In this document: piece by piece, positions 53,896 to 63,369 of the stretch
Position numbering within the stretch: position 1 is the stretch's first letter
Layout of the letters: each line of letters begins with the position of its first letter
NCBI GenBank assembly: GCA_963761015.1
Contig: CAVXFL010000001.1
Location: 1-64,000, forward strand
Reading direction: 5' to 3'
Origin: CAVXFL01 sp963761015
GTDB taxonomy: Bacteria > Pseudomonadota > Alphaproteobacteria > Acetobacterales > Acetobacteraceae
DNA length: 64,000 nucleotides
Program-made: the position numbers and the translations under genes
Notes under the pieces: generated by a model
Databases searched by the model: none
Seen by the model: only the letters and a program-made list of their open reading frames with translations
What the model was told of the DNA's origin: nothing

Positions 53896-56274
53896 TTGCG
53901 CCCGAGCCAACCGCCGTTGGTCTGCCAGCGCCACGTGAAGGTAACGCGCCGCCCCGCCGGTAGCGATTGGGTGGGCAGTTCCACGGCATGGATGCCGAGA
54001 CCGGTGTCCTCGGCCGCCAGATCATAGCTGCTGCGCCAGTCGTCGCCGGTCCAGCGCACCATCGCCGCCTCGCCGAGTTCGATCCGTAGCGCCTGCCCGG
54101 CCGGCAAGGTGGTCCGCCGCCAGGTCGGGCGCCAGTCGCGCAGCCGCGCCCGCACGCCATCGCGTTGATACCGCTGCACCGGCTGCGGCGGCGTGTCGAA
54201 CACGGCCCCCGCCGCCAGGCTGCGCACCAGCTTGATATACTCGGCGTGCGCCCAGACCAGCGGCATGGCCGAGCCGCTCGGCCGGCCGCGGAACAGTTCC
54301 AGTTCGGGGGCGTCGTCCGCGTCCCAAACCTGCTCCGGCAGCAGCCCGCCGTCGCTGGCACAGGCCTCCATGGTGGCGAGCAGCCGGCGCGCCGCCATCT
54401 CGTCGCCGGCCGCGAGCGCGTAATGCGCCCGCTCGCCGATCAGCAGCGGCCAGACCCGACCCTGCCCCAGCCCGTCGAACGCACGCCCGTCCGGGTGCTC
54501 GCCGTAGCCGTCGCTGTTGTAGCGCCGCCAGCCGGGGCCGGCGGGCAGATCGACCTTCAGCAGCCGGTCGATCACGGCGATCGTGTCCAGAATACGCGGG
54601 TCGTCGGGCGCGCGCAGCCCGAAGCGCACGAGCGCGAGCGCATCCGGGCTGATCAGGCCCTCGGCGGGAATTTCGCTTTCCTGCGGCAGGCGGTTGCGCA
54701 CCTGAACCGTGCCGTGCACCGGGCCGGCGGCGGTTTCGCCGCCATCGGGCGCGAAGTCGCACGTAGTAGCCGCGTACCCCGGCCTCGCGCGCGAGCGTCG
54801 TGTCGGCGACATAGGTCCAGGTTTCGATGTCGTCGTTCCAGGCATCGGCGGTGTCGCGGAAAAACCCGGCCAAATGCGGCTCGCCCACCCGTTCGGCCAG
54901 TTCGGCGGCGGCGAGCAGCGCGGCGACCTCCACCGCCAGGGTGAACGGCGAGTAGCCGGCGTCCTCCTCCCAGCGGTCCTGCGCGGTCGAGGGGCCGTTG
55001 CGCAGCACGAAGCCGGCGGCGGCGCGCACCATCGGCCAATAGGCGGGCAATTCGGCGTCCGACAGCGCACCGTAGCGATGCGCCAGTTCGGCCAGCAGGA
55101 TCGGAAAGGCGCACTCGTCCATCTGGATGCCGCGCCAGTACGGCAGCCCGTCGAGCCAGTTGTTCTGCGGCCAGTGCCCGTCCGCCTCCTGGATGGTGCG
55201 CAGGTAGTCGAGCACCCGGCGCGCGTCCGCGTTGGCGCCGCAGGCGATCAGCCCGCCCGCCGCCTCCACCAGGTCGCGCGGCCACACCAGGTGGTAGCCG
55301 CCGAGATCGTCATCACCCTTGCTGGCCCCCCAGGGGACCGAGAGGCTGGCGATGATGCCGCCGGGGAAGCTGTAGGAATCGTGCGCCCGTAGCACCGCCG
55401 TGCTGATGCGGTAGAAATTGTGCCCGCCGCGGCGGTTGGGCCGGGGCGGGTCGAGCTGGGCCAGCGGGCGCTGCCAGTTGCGCCAGTTCAGCGCATAGTC
55501 CGCCGCCACCAGGTCGAAGCCCCTGGCCAGGCTGGCGCGGGCGCGGAACGCCGCCTCGGCGTAGTAGCGGCCGAAGGCGAGCGCGATGACGACCGGCTCG
55601 CCGGGCGCGATGTCGATCTCGGCGGTGAGCGCGACGTTGCCGTCGGCGGCGCGGTCGTAATCGGCGGTGATCGTCCCGTTGCGGCTGAGATCCTGCCAGC
55701 CGTCGCTGACGCCGACGAATCCGACCGAGCGCGCCAGCCAGGGCTGCGAGCAGGCGAGCGCGAGGGCGGTGCCGTCGCCCTCGGCGAATAGCATCGGGTC
55801 GCCCTTGTAGCTGCCGATCCAGGCGGTGTTGTGCGCACCGCCGTTGACCAGATGCGGCGCCAGCAGGGCGAACAGCCGCCCCGGGCCGGCGCCGTTCAGC
55901 GGCACGAAATGGATGCGCTGCAACACGACGTCGTGACGGGGATCGCTGGCGACCCATTTCTCGATGCGGTAGCGGCCGGTCCGGCAGGTGTTGCGCAGCA
56001 CGAAGATCGGCACCCCGTCCTCCATGCGTGACAACTCCGAAACCGTGTCGCGCTTTTCCTCGGAGAAGAAGCCGCCCGGCGTGCCGTCGGTGACGATCAG
56101 GCCGAAATCGCGCGTGCAGGCCTGATCGACGCGCGGATAGTAGATTTCGTTCAGAATGCCGTGGCTGAGCGTGAACCAGACGCGGCTGAGCGGCGACAGC
56201 GCGGTGCCGATGCCGCTTTTCGCGCTCGAGGTCCAGCGCGGCGGAATGCCGGGCCAGCCGGGGGCATCGGGCAT
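53874..56274 (-). CDS. Glucan 1,4-alpha-glucosidase (GH15), one apparent frameshift
   Basis: About 800 residues when repaired. N-terminal beta domain (LSRVWFTLSHGILNEIYYPR; RIEKWVASDPRHDVVLQRIH), then the (alpha/alpha)6 barrel with DLGGYHLVWPRDLVEAAGGL, HWPQNNWLDGLPYWRGIQMD and a probable catalytic Glu pair region (QMDECAFPI). The second frame carries RVWPLLIGERAHYALAAGDE and LLPEQVWDADDAPEL. The frames meet near 54763, where one base is missing. Releases glucose from alpha-glucans; no signal peptide, so likely cytoplasmic glycogen or maltodextrin use. Confidence 0.85.
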
Positions 56275-56367
56275 GCTGCTCTCCTGCCGGGGTTGCAGTT
56301 CTTATCGCTTTTCCAACCGATCCGGGCCAAAATAGAAACGAGTTCGCTCAGGCACGGGAACAAACCA

Positions 56368-57204
56368 ATGGGTATGCTCGAAGGCAAGGTGGCGATCGTG
56401 ACCGGCGGCACCAGCGGCATCGGCGCCCGCTCCGCGGAACTGTTCGCGGCGGAAGGCGCCAAGGTGGTGATCGCGGGGCGCCGGCGCACGGAAGGCGAGG
56501 CGCTGGCCGAGCGCCTTGGCCCGTCGGCCAGCTTCGTCCGCACCGATGTCACCAGCGAGCGCGACGTGAAGGCAATGGTCGATCATGCGACGGCGAAGTT
56601 CGGCCGACTGGACTGCCTTTTCAACAATGCCGGAAATCCGGGGCGCCTGGTCGGCATCGCCGAGGTCGAAACCGAGGATCTCGACGCGATCATAGCGGTG
56701 CATGTCCGTGGCGTGGTGCTCGGGATGAAGCATGCGGCCCCGGTGATGCTCCGACAGGGCTTCGGCAGCATCATCAACACCGGAAGCGTGGCGGGGCGGC
56801 GCTCCCTGGGATCGCACCTTTACGCCGCGGCGAAGGCGGCGGTGATCCAGCTGACGCGCTGCGTCGCCATGGAACTCGGCGAGCAGGGCATCCGGGTGAA
56901 CAGCGTTTCGCCGGGCGGCGTCGTGACCGGCATCTTCGCCAAGGGCGCCGGGATTCCGGACGCCGTGGCGGACAAAAGCGCCGCGGCGCTGAAGCCGAGC
57001 TTCGCCAAGCTGCAACCGATCCCGCGCGCCGGGATGCCGGAGGATATCGCCCAGGCCGCGCTGTTCCTGGCGAGCGACGCATCGAGCTTCGTCAACGGCC
57101 ACGATCTGGTCGTGGATGGCGGCCTGACCGGCGGGATGCCGTGGTCGGTGATGCTCGCCCGGCGCGCCGAGGCGGCGGAGCAGTTGCAGTCGCTGGCCCG
57201 GTAG
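56368..57204 (+). CDS. SDR-family oxidoreductase
   Basis: 278 residues: VTGGTSGIGARSAELFAAEG, FNNAG, Ser in NTGSVAGRRS, Tyr-Lys in LYAAAKAAVIQLTRC, and NGHDLVVDGGLTGG near the end. Classical FabG-like SDR. ATG 56368 is 94 bases from the divergent glucoamylase start, so the two may share a control region. Substrate unknown. Confidence 0.86.
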   Translation: MGMLEGKVAIVTGGTSGIGARSAELFAAEGAKVVIAGRRRTEGEALAERLGPSASFVRTDVTSERDVKAMVDHATAKFGRLDCLFNNAGNPGRLVGIAEVETEDLDAIIAVHVRGVVLGMKHAAPVMLRQGFGSIINTGSVAGRRSLGSHLYAAAKAAVIQLTRCVAMELGEQGIRVNSVSPGGVVTGIFAKGAGIPDAVADKSAAALKPSFAKLQPIPRAGMPEDIAQAALFLASDASSFVNGHDLVVDGGLTGGMPWSVMLARRAEAAEQLQSLAR

Positions 57205-57297
57205 CCACATTGGCGGCGGCCCAGGGTTGCTGCTGCGCGGCCGAAGGGATTATCCGCTTGCTCGCGCCATGGCCGTGCCGGGAAGGAGTGATTCAGA

Positions 57298-58326
57298 ATG
57301 GGTTACAGGGTCGCGGTCGTCGGTGCCACCGGGGCGGTCGGGCGCGAGATGCTGAAGACCCTGGCCGAACGCGACTTCCCCGCCCAGGAAGTCGCGGCCG
57401 TGGCCTCGGGCCGCTCGGCCGGGGGCGAGGTCTCGTTCGGCGACAAGACGTTGCGCGTGCAGAACCTGAACAATTTCGATTTCCACGGCTGGGACATCGG
57501 TCTGTTCAGCCCGGGCGCCTCGGTCTCGGCGATCCACGCCCCGCGCGCCGCCGCCGCCGGCTGCATCGTCATCGACAATACCAGCCAGTTCCGCATGGAG
57601 CCGGACATCCCGCTGGTCGTGCCGGAGGTGAACCCGGACGCGCTGGCCAAGTTCGGCCGGCGCAACATCATCGCCAACCCGAATTGCAGCACCATCCAGA
57701 TGGTGGTCGCGCTGAAGCCGCTGCACGACCGCTGGCGCATCCGCCGCGTCGTCGTGGCCACCTACCAGTCGGTCTCCGGCGCGGGCAAGGAGGGGATGGA
57801 CGAACTCTACGCCCATACGCGCGCGGTGTTCGTCGCCGACCCGACCACGCCCGAACATTTCGTCAAGGAAATCGCCTTCAACTGCATCCCCCAGATCGAC
57901 CGCTTCATGGACGACGGCTCGACCAAGGAGGAGTGGAAGATGGTGGTCGAGACCCGCAAGATCCTCGACCCCGACATCCAGGTGTTCGCGACCTGCGTGC
58001 GCGTGCCGGTGTTCATCGGCCACGCCGAGGCGCTGAGCGTGGAATTCGAGCGCCCCGTCACGTCCGGCGAGGCGCGCGCCGTGCTGCGCGCGGCGCCGGG
58101 AGTCACGGTCATGGATACCCGCGACGACGGCGGCTACATCACCCCCGCCGAATCCCAGGGCGAGGACGCGGTGTTCGTCAGCCGCATCCGCAAGGACCCG
58201 ACGGTGCCGAACGGGCTCGGTTTCTGGTGCGTGTCCGACAATCTCCGCAAGGGCGCCGCGCTGAACGCGGTGCAGATCGCCGAGGCGCTGATCGCCCGCG
58301 GACTGCTCGCGCGACAGGCGGCGTGA
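57298..58326 (+). CDS. asd: Aspartate-semialdehyde dehydrogenase
   Basis: 342 residues. VAVVGATGAVGREMLKTLAE for NADP, catalytic Cys in NIIANPNCSTIQMVVALKPL, VVATYQSVSGAGKEGMDEL, and His/Arg block VRVPVFIGHAEALSVEFERP. Second step of lysine, threonine and methionine synthesis and of diaminopimelate. GGAAGGAG upstream of ATG 57298. Often next to leuB in this class but separated here. Confidence 0.96.
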   Translation: MGYRVAVVGATGAVGREMLKTLAERDFPAQEVAAVASGRSAGGEVSFGDKTLRVQNLNNFDFHGWDIGLFSPGASVSAIHAPRAAAAGCIVIDNTSQFRMEPDIPLVVPEVNPDALAKFGRRNIIANPNCSTIQMVVALKPLHDRWRIRRVVVATYQSVSGAGKEGMDELYAHTRAVFVADPTTPEHFVKEIAFNCIPQIDRFMDDGSTKEEWKMVVETRKILDPDIQVFATCVRVPVFIGHAEALSVEFERPVTSGEARAVLRAAPGVTVMDTRDDGGYITPAESQGEDAVFVSRIRKDPTVPNGLGFWCVSDNLRKGAALNAVQIAEALIARGLLARQAA

Positions 58327-58368
58327 ACCGCGCGCGCCACCCTCACGCGCCCAGGGGACGAACGTGCG

Positions 58369-58397
58369 CCTCCCCTGGCGGGAGGGGCCAGGGGAGG
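58369..58397. terminator. Strong hairpin between asd and a convergent gene
   Basis: CCTCCCCTGGC, 7-base loop, GCCAGGGGAGG: 11-bp perfect arms. It lies between two converging genes and could end both transcripts, although there is no T tract; the arms are also those of a common dispersed repeat. Confidence 0.5.
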
Positions 58398-58433
58398 TCG
58401 CCGCAGCGGCCGGTCCGGTAGGGTCGGAGGTCG

Positions 58434-58751
58434 CTAACTCTTTCGCGCCTCGTCCAGGCGCAGGATCTCCACTTCCGGCGGGCAAAGCAGGATTTCGCTG
58501 AACGCGCGCATCCAGTCGCCGGCATCCGCCTTGGTGCCGCCGCCCTGGTGGCGCAACTGCTCGAGCTGGTCGAAATCGGTCAATTCGACCTCGAATTGCA
58601 GCGCCGCCTCGCCCTTGCCCCGCGTCAGCGGCACCAGCAGCCGTGCCTGCAAGTGCTTCTTGCCGGCGGCCTCGACTTCGCGGCGGATGAAATCGATCGC
58701 GCGCTGGCGGTTGACCGGCAGCACGCTGTAGGAAAACCGGGCGAGAAACAT
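58434..58751 (-). CDS. Hypothetical small protein
   Basis: 105 residues from ATG 58751 with GGAGGATCGCG upstream. FLARFSYSVLPVNRQRAIDF, ARLLVPLTRGKGEAALQFEV and EVEILRLDEARKS suggest a compact alpha/beta fold of the ferredoxin-like kind, but no family name is certain. Confidence 0.6.
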   Translation of the reverse strand: MFLARFSYSVLPVNRQRAIDFIRREVEAAGKKHLQARLLVPLTRGKGEAALQFEVELTDFDQLEQLRHQGGGTKADAGDWMRAFSEILLCPPEVEILRLDEARKS

Positions 58752-58857
58752 CGCGATCCTCCGAGTGTGGTCCGCGGGCTCGGCATGCTGACCCGGCTCA
58801 CGGTAAACCCGATCCATAACGGCCCCATCCAGAACGGAGCGTCCGCGACGCGGTTGC

Positions 58858-59124
58858 TCAGTGCGGCCAGGCCCCGCGCGGCGGATCGCGCCACACGCTG
58901 TCGGCTTGTAGCCCGATGTCGCTCAGCATGTGCGCATCGAGGCTATGAACCGGCTCGGTTTCCAGTCGCGCGCATCCGATCTGCCCCGAGACCATCATCC
59001 GAACCGTCTGCATGACCGAGGCCAGCAACCCGGTCCCGCCAGGCCCGGATTGCGCCGGCCGCGGCAAGCCGCCGGCGCCAAGCCCGTGACCGCACTCCGC
59101 CCGTTGATGTTGCAGGAACCGCAT
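58858..59124 (-). CDS. DUF1127-like small protein
   Basis: 88 residues; GGAGG lies 9-13 bases before ATG 59124. The C-terminal VHSLDAHMLSDIGLQADSVW resembles the DUF1127 end (LD..LL.DIGL), preceded by a basic, Gly-rich N-terminus. Members are short, often stress- or phosphate-linked, and sometimes RNA-binding. Divergent from the Crp-type regulator gene, with a Crp-type site between. Confidence 0.55.
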   Translation of the reverse strand: MRFLQHQRAECGHGLGAGGLPRPAQSGPGGTGLLASVMQTVRMMVSGQIGCARLETEPVHSLDAHMLSDIGLQADSVWRDPPRGAWPH

Positions 59125-59143
59125 CGTCTAAGCCTCCGCTGAG

Positions 59144-59163
59144 CGCGGCCAATCCTGGCCGCG
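59144..59163. promoter_or_regulatory. Perfect hairpin upstream of the DUF1127-like gene
   Basis: CGCGGCCA-ATCC-TGGCCGCG, 8-bp arms, 20 bp before the start codon of the minus-strand small gene. An operator or an RNA leader hairpin close to the ribosome site. Confidence 0.45.
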
Positions 59164-59197
59164 TTCTGCTGATTTACGTCGCCGGGGAACGCCGGGA

Positions 59198-59213
59198 TGT
59201 GAGCAGGATCACC
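59198..59213. promoter_or_regulatory. Crp/Fnr-type binding site
   Basis: TGTGA-GCAGGA-TCACC matches TGTGA-N6-TCACA at all but the last base. It lies between the divergent DUF1127-like gene and the Crp/Fnr-family gene, about 120 bp from the latter start, so self-regulation or control of the small gene is likely. Confidence 0.5.
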
Positions 59214-59334
59214 GCCGCCGCACATCACGCCATTGTGACGGCCCGCCCCGATTGAGCCTTGCGGCGGCCTGGCCGAGTTGCTGAACTGACCGGGGAACGA
59301 TTGCGCCCGCGCCGCTGCTGTGGTTTTTCCAAGC

Positions 59335-60084
59335 ATGCCGCCAGTCATGGACGCCGACAGCGCACGTCTGCCCGGCAAGGACGCGGTCCTGAGCCTGCTC
59401 GGGTCGCATCGCGTGCTGCGTATGCTCGCCAAGCCGGATTTGCTGCACCTGCTGGACTTCTCGCGTGTCCGCAGGTTTCGCCGCCGCGCGCCGCTGATCG
59501 TGGCCGGCGAGGCCGGCGCGGCGGTCTACGCCGTGCTGGAGGGCTACGTGAAACTGTCGCGGGCCAACGCCGGCGGACGCGAGATCGTGCTGGAACTGGC
59601 CGGTCCCGGCAGCATGTTCGGCGAACTCGCGGTCATCAACGGCTGGCGGCGTTCGGCGGATGCGGTCGCGCTGTCGGACTGCCGCGTGCTGTCGATGGAC
59701 GGGCGGCATTTCATGGACGCGCTCCGGCGCAACCCGGAGGCCATGTTCGCGATCATCCGCATTCTCAGCGAGCGGCTGACCGCGACGACATCGCAGATGG
59801 AGGATGCGCTGTTCCTGCCGGCCGGGGCGCGGATCGCGCGCGCGCTGATCCGGCTGGCGGCGCTCAACTCGCAGCCCACCGCCGACGGGTTGCAGATCGA
59901 CGTGGCGCTGTCGCAGCGCGAACTCGGCAACGTGACCGGCTTGGCGCGCGAAAGCATCAACAAGCAACTCGCCGCCTGGCGCGAGGAGAAGCTCATCCGG
60001 ATCGAGAGCAATCACATCACACTGACCGACGCGGCGGCGCTGCAAGTCATCGCCGAGCGGGTGTACGAAAGCGCCCCGCGATAG
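59335..60084 (+). CDS. Crp/Fnr-family transcriptional regulator
   Basis: About 249 residues. Cyclic-nucleotide-binding-like domain (AGEAGAAVYAVLEGYVKLSR; GSMFGELAVINGWRRSADAV), the dimer helix, and winged HTH VALSQRELGNVTGLARESIN. No Fnr-type cysteine cluster at the N-terminus, so it is unlikely to be an oxygen sensor of the Fnr type. Starts at ATG 59335, 59347 or GTG 59320 are all possible; none has a strong site. Confidence 0.87.
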   Translation: MPPVMDADSARLPGKDAVLSLLGSHRVLRMLAKPDLLHLLDFSRVRRFRRRAPLIVAGEAGAAVYAVLEGYVKLSRANAGGREIVLELAGPGSMFGELAVINGWRRSADAVALSDCRVLSMDGRHFMDALRRNPEAMFAIIRILSERLTATTSQMEDALFLPAGARIARALIRLAALNSQPTADGLQIDVALSQRELGNVTGLARESINKQLAAWREEKLIRIESNHITLTDAAALQVIAERVYESAPR

Positions 60085-60139
60085 CGCCCGCTCGCGCCGC
60101 GGCGTGAGCCGTCGCCACCGCCCCCCGAAGTTCCTGGGC

Positions 60140-61049
60140 TTACGGCGCGGCGGCGAGCGCCCGGGACGTGCGTATCCGTGCCAGATTGGCGGCGAAGTGC
60201 CGCCCGCCACGGCTCAGAAATCCGGGGCCGACGATGGCGTTCAGGAAATGCTGCCACTCGGCCCGGCCGATCGGCATCCGGTTCTCGTGCGCGAGCCGCT
60301 GGCCCTGTACCCGCGCCCACGCCCGTGTCAGTCCGGCCGAGGACAACAAATCCGCGTCGGACAGCAGGCCGGCGAGCCGGAGCAGCCCCGCGTCGCCGTT
60401 CAGCGGCGCCAGCAAGGGCGGCAACGCGGTTCCGCCGTCGGGCTTCGCGATCGCGGCGGCGATGTCCGAGCGGGAGTTCGGCTCGGTCGCCATGACCAGC
60501 AGATGAATCGACCGCCGGTCGGCCTCGCCGAGCCCGCAATCCCTGGCGATGCCGTCGAGGGCATCGGCGGAACGCGCCTCGCGCGGCAAAGCGGACGTGT
60601 TCCTGCGACGGTTCGAAGTGAATGTCGTGCGCCAGCGCGGCGGCGAGCAGCAGGCCGAGATCATGCGGCGACAAGTCGCAGCCCTGCCGCAGCGAAATTG
60701 TCGCCAGTACGGTCGCATTCGTTGCGACCTCGGCGTGGTGCCTTGCCGAATGGTAGGCGCAACCTTGCCAGCGGCTGACCGCGGCGGCCGCGCCCTGGCA
60801 GGTGTTGCCGAGTGGGGTGTCGGCGGGCAGACCGATATGGATCAGCAATCCGTCGGTCAGCGCGGCGAGGTCGGGCCCGCCGGTCCGTTGCCAATGCCGA
60901 TAGAGCGCCGCCATCCGCAACCCGAGCCGCCGCGCATCCGGCACCCGCGATGCCGCGCCGTCGCCCCCGTCACCCCGGTTCGCGCCCGCCTGGCGCAGCA
61001 GCCGGCCGACGATGCCGACCCAGATTTCCCGATTATTGTCGTTCAGCAT
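60140..61049 (-). CDS. HD-domain protein, one apparent frameshift
   Basis: About 300 residues when repaired. HD-type metal motifs: CAYHSARHHAEVATNATVL then LLLAAALAHDIHFEPSQEH. After a frame change near 60590 the protein continues SADALDGIARDCGLGEADRR and IHLLVMATEPNSRSDIAAAI, HFLNAIVGPGFLSRGG. Probable phosphohydrolase acting on a nucleotide or cyclic dinucleotide. ATG 61049 (MLNDNNREIWVGIVGRLLRQ) is the likely start; a longer frame upstream looks non-coding. Convergent with the Crp-type gene. Confidence 0.7.
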
Positions 61050-61498
61050 CGCCAATGGATAATCCGGCCGCCTCTGTTTGCAACTGAGAAAATCATGCAA
61101 ATGCCGCCACCGGCCCACGCTTTCCGCCCGCCGTGTCGCTTCTCGTGCGAAGTATGGTGAAACGATTTTCCGACGGCTTCGCGGCCGGGCGTTCTGCTCA
61201 TCCGGCGTTCCGCTCATAACGGCCGATTCGACAACGCGAAGCATGAGCGACCAGCCATTATGGTGCGGTGGCGCTTGCCATGCGAGGAACGGCTCCGGCC
61301 CTCCGTCCTCGCGCGTCGCCACCATCGCGGCGTCTGCGGAATTGCGGCGATACGCTACGTTCTAACACGAATGCGTGAGTGGAGCTGTGACGCCGCTCAC
61401 ACCGGAAACGCCGGTTCGCGCCGCCGGCGTCCGCTGCGCGCTTGACGGCGGATGGCGCCCCACCGATCATTCCGCTCCGGCAAGGCAAAGGAGGCGTC
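61050..61498. other. Divergent intergenic region, no gene seen
   Basis: About 450 bp between the HD-domain gene and the AIM24 gene. Several open frames cross it on both strands, but all are Arg/Ser/Pro-rich and lack start sites. It should contain both divergent promoters. Confidence 0.5.
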
Positions 61499-62269
61499 AT
61501 GCAATCGCGTATCACCGGGACCACGATGCCGGTGCTCGAGATCGGATTGGAAGCGGGCGAACTGATCGTCGCCGAGCCGGGCGAACTCGCCTGGATGACG
61601 CAGAACGTGCAGATGCACACCACCATGCAGGCCGCCGGGGCAAGCGGCTTCTTCGGCGCGATCACCCGCGCGCTGGCCGGCGGCGGCCTGTTCATGACCG
61701 AGTTTTCCACCGCCGGCGGGCAAGGCGCCGTCGCGTTCGCGCCGAAAGTGCCGGGCAGCATCGTCGAGATCGAGGTCGCGCCGGGGCGCGCTTTCATGAT
61801 TCACCGCCACGGCTTCATGTGCGGCAGCACCGGCGCGCAGCTCGGCATGGGCTTTCAGCGTCGGCTCGGCGCCGGGATTTTCGGCGGCGAGGGTTTTGTG
61901 CTGCAGCGCCTCTCCGGGCCGTGCAAGGCGTGGGTGGCGCTGGGCGGCGAGAACGTCACGTATGACCTGCAGCCCGGCGAAATCCTGCGCGTCAATCCGG
62001 GCCATGTCGGCATGTTCGAGGACAGCGTCACCTTCGACGTGACCAGCATCAGCGGCATCCGCAACGCGCTGTTCGGCGGCGAAGGACTGTTCCTCGCGCA
62101 GCTCACCGGCCCGGGCCGGATCTGGCTGCAATCCATGACGGTGCCCGGCCTGGCGCACGCCATCGGACCCTATCTCTCGCGTTCCGATCAGCCGGCGCAG
62201 ACGGCCGAAACCGCGGTCGAGGCGGGTGTCGCCGGCGCGGTCCTGCGCAGCATGTTCAGCCGGAACTAG
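61499..62269 (+). CDS. AIM24/TIGR00266-family protein
   Basis: 256 residues; AAAGGAGG lies 5-8 bases before ATG 61499. Beta-rich trefoil-like family: VLEIGLEAGELIVAEPGELA, GSTGAQLGMGFQRRLGAGIF, NVTYDLQPGEILRVNPGHVG, FLAQLTGPGRIWLQSMTVPG. Members are widespread, of uncertain function; some link to membrane stress. Intact. The AGAVLRSMFSRN tail ends close to the next gene. Confidence 0.85.
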   Translation: MQSRITGTTMPVLEIGLEAGELIVAEPGELAWMTQNVQMHTTMQAAGASGFFGAITRALAGGGLFMTEFSTAGGQGAVAFAPKVPGSIVEIEVAPGRAFMIHRHGFMCGSTGAQLGMGFQRRLGAGIFGGEGFVLQRLSGPCKAWVALGGENVTYDLQPGEILRVNPGHVGMFEDSVTFDVTSISGIRNALFGGEGLFLAQLTGPGRIWLQSMTVPGLAHAIGPYLSRSDQPAQTAETAVEAGVAGAVLRSMFSRN

Positions 62270-62328
62270 CCGGCGAACCAGCCCACCGCCTTGGCCGGGG
62301 CCGTGCCGATGCGCATCTCCGGCAGGCG

Positions 62329-63369
62329 ATGCCGCATCCGCGCACTTGGCTGAAAGTCTGCCCCGAGGGGCTGTTCTGCGAACCGGGCGGGTTCTTCATC
62401 GACCCGATCGGCCCGGTGGACCGCGCCGTCATCACGCACGCGCATTCGGACCACGCGCGCCCGGGACATCGCGCCGTGCTCGCCAGCCCCGAGACGCTGG
62501 CGTTGATGCACGCGCGCATGGGCGAGCGGGCGCCTGCATCGACCCAGGCGCTCGGCTGGGGCGAGCCGATCGACCTCGGCGGCGTCCGGGTGTCGCTCGA
62601 ACCTGCCGGCCACGTGCTCGGCAGCGCGCAGGTCGTCATGGAATGGGGCGGCTGCCGCGTGGTGGTCAGCGGCGACTACAAGCGTCGCGCCGATCCTACC
62701 TGCATGGGCTTCGCGCCGGTCGCCTGCGATCTGTTCGTCACCGAGGCCACGTTCGGCCTGCCGGTGTTTCGCCATCCGCCCGACCGGCACGAGATCGCGC
62801 GTCTGCTCGACAGCATGGCGCTGTTCCCCGACCGCACACACGTCGTCGGCTGTTACGTGCTCGGAAAATGCCAGCGGCTGATCGCGCTGCTGCGCCAAGC
62901 GGGCTGGGACCGCCCGATCTGGCTGCACGGCGCGCTCGTCGGCTGCTGCGCGGCCTATGAGCGGCTCGGCGTGCCGCTCGGCGACCTTCGGCCCGCGACC
63001 GCCGCGGCGAAGCAGGAGCTAGCCGGCCAGATCGTGCTGGCCCCGCCCTCGGCGATCACCGAACCCTGGGCGCGGCGGCTGACCGATCCGGTCGTCGCGC
63101 TCGCCTCCGGCTGGATGCGGGTGCGCCAGCGCGCGCGCACCCGCGGGGTCGAGCTGCCGCTGGTGATCTCCGACCACGCCGACTGGGACGAGCTGAACGC
63201 GACCATCGACGAGACCGGCGCGCCGGAAATCTGGGTGACGCACGGGCGGGAAGAGGCGCTGATCCACGCCGCCGCGCAGCGCGGCATCGCCGGCCGTCCG
63301 CTGCACATGCTGGGCTACGCCGAGGAAGAGGAGGAAACGCTCGCGCCCGAGGCGGAGCCGGCGGCATGA
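62329..63369 (+). CDS. Ligase-associated DNA exonuclease (metallo-beta-lactamase fold)
   Basis: 346 residues. DIRVITHAHSDHARPG-type motif seen as AVITHAHSDHARPGH, then LEPAGHVLGSAQVVMEWGGC, VVSGDYKRRADPTCMGF, and the beta-CASP part (THVVGCYVLGKCQRLIALLR; LPLVISDHADWDEL). 3' processing exonuclease related to CPSF/SNM1 proteins, usually next to an ATP-dependent ligase as here. Stop and ligase start overlap (ATGA, 63366-63369). Confidence 0.9.
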   Translation: MPHPRTWLKVCPEGLFCEPGGFFIDPIGPVDRAVITHAHSDHARPGHRAVLASPETLALMHARMGERAPASTQALGWGEPIDLGGVRVSLEPAGHVLGSAQVVMEWGGCRVVVSGDYKRRADPTCMGFAPVACDLFVTEATFGLPVFRHPPDRHEIARLLDSMALFPDRTHVVGCYVLGKCQRLIALLRQAGWDRPIWLHGALVGCCAAYERLGVPLGDLRPATAAAKQELAGQIVLAPPSAITEPWARRLTDPVVALASGWMRVRQRARTRGVELPLVISDHADWDELNATIDETGAPEIWVTHGREEALIHAAAQRGIAGRPLHMLGYAEEEEETLAPEAEPAA

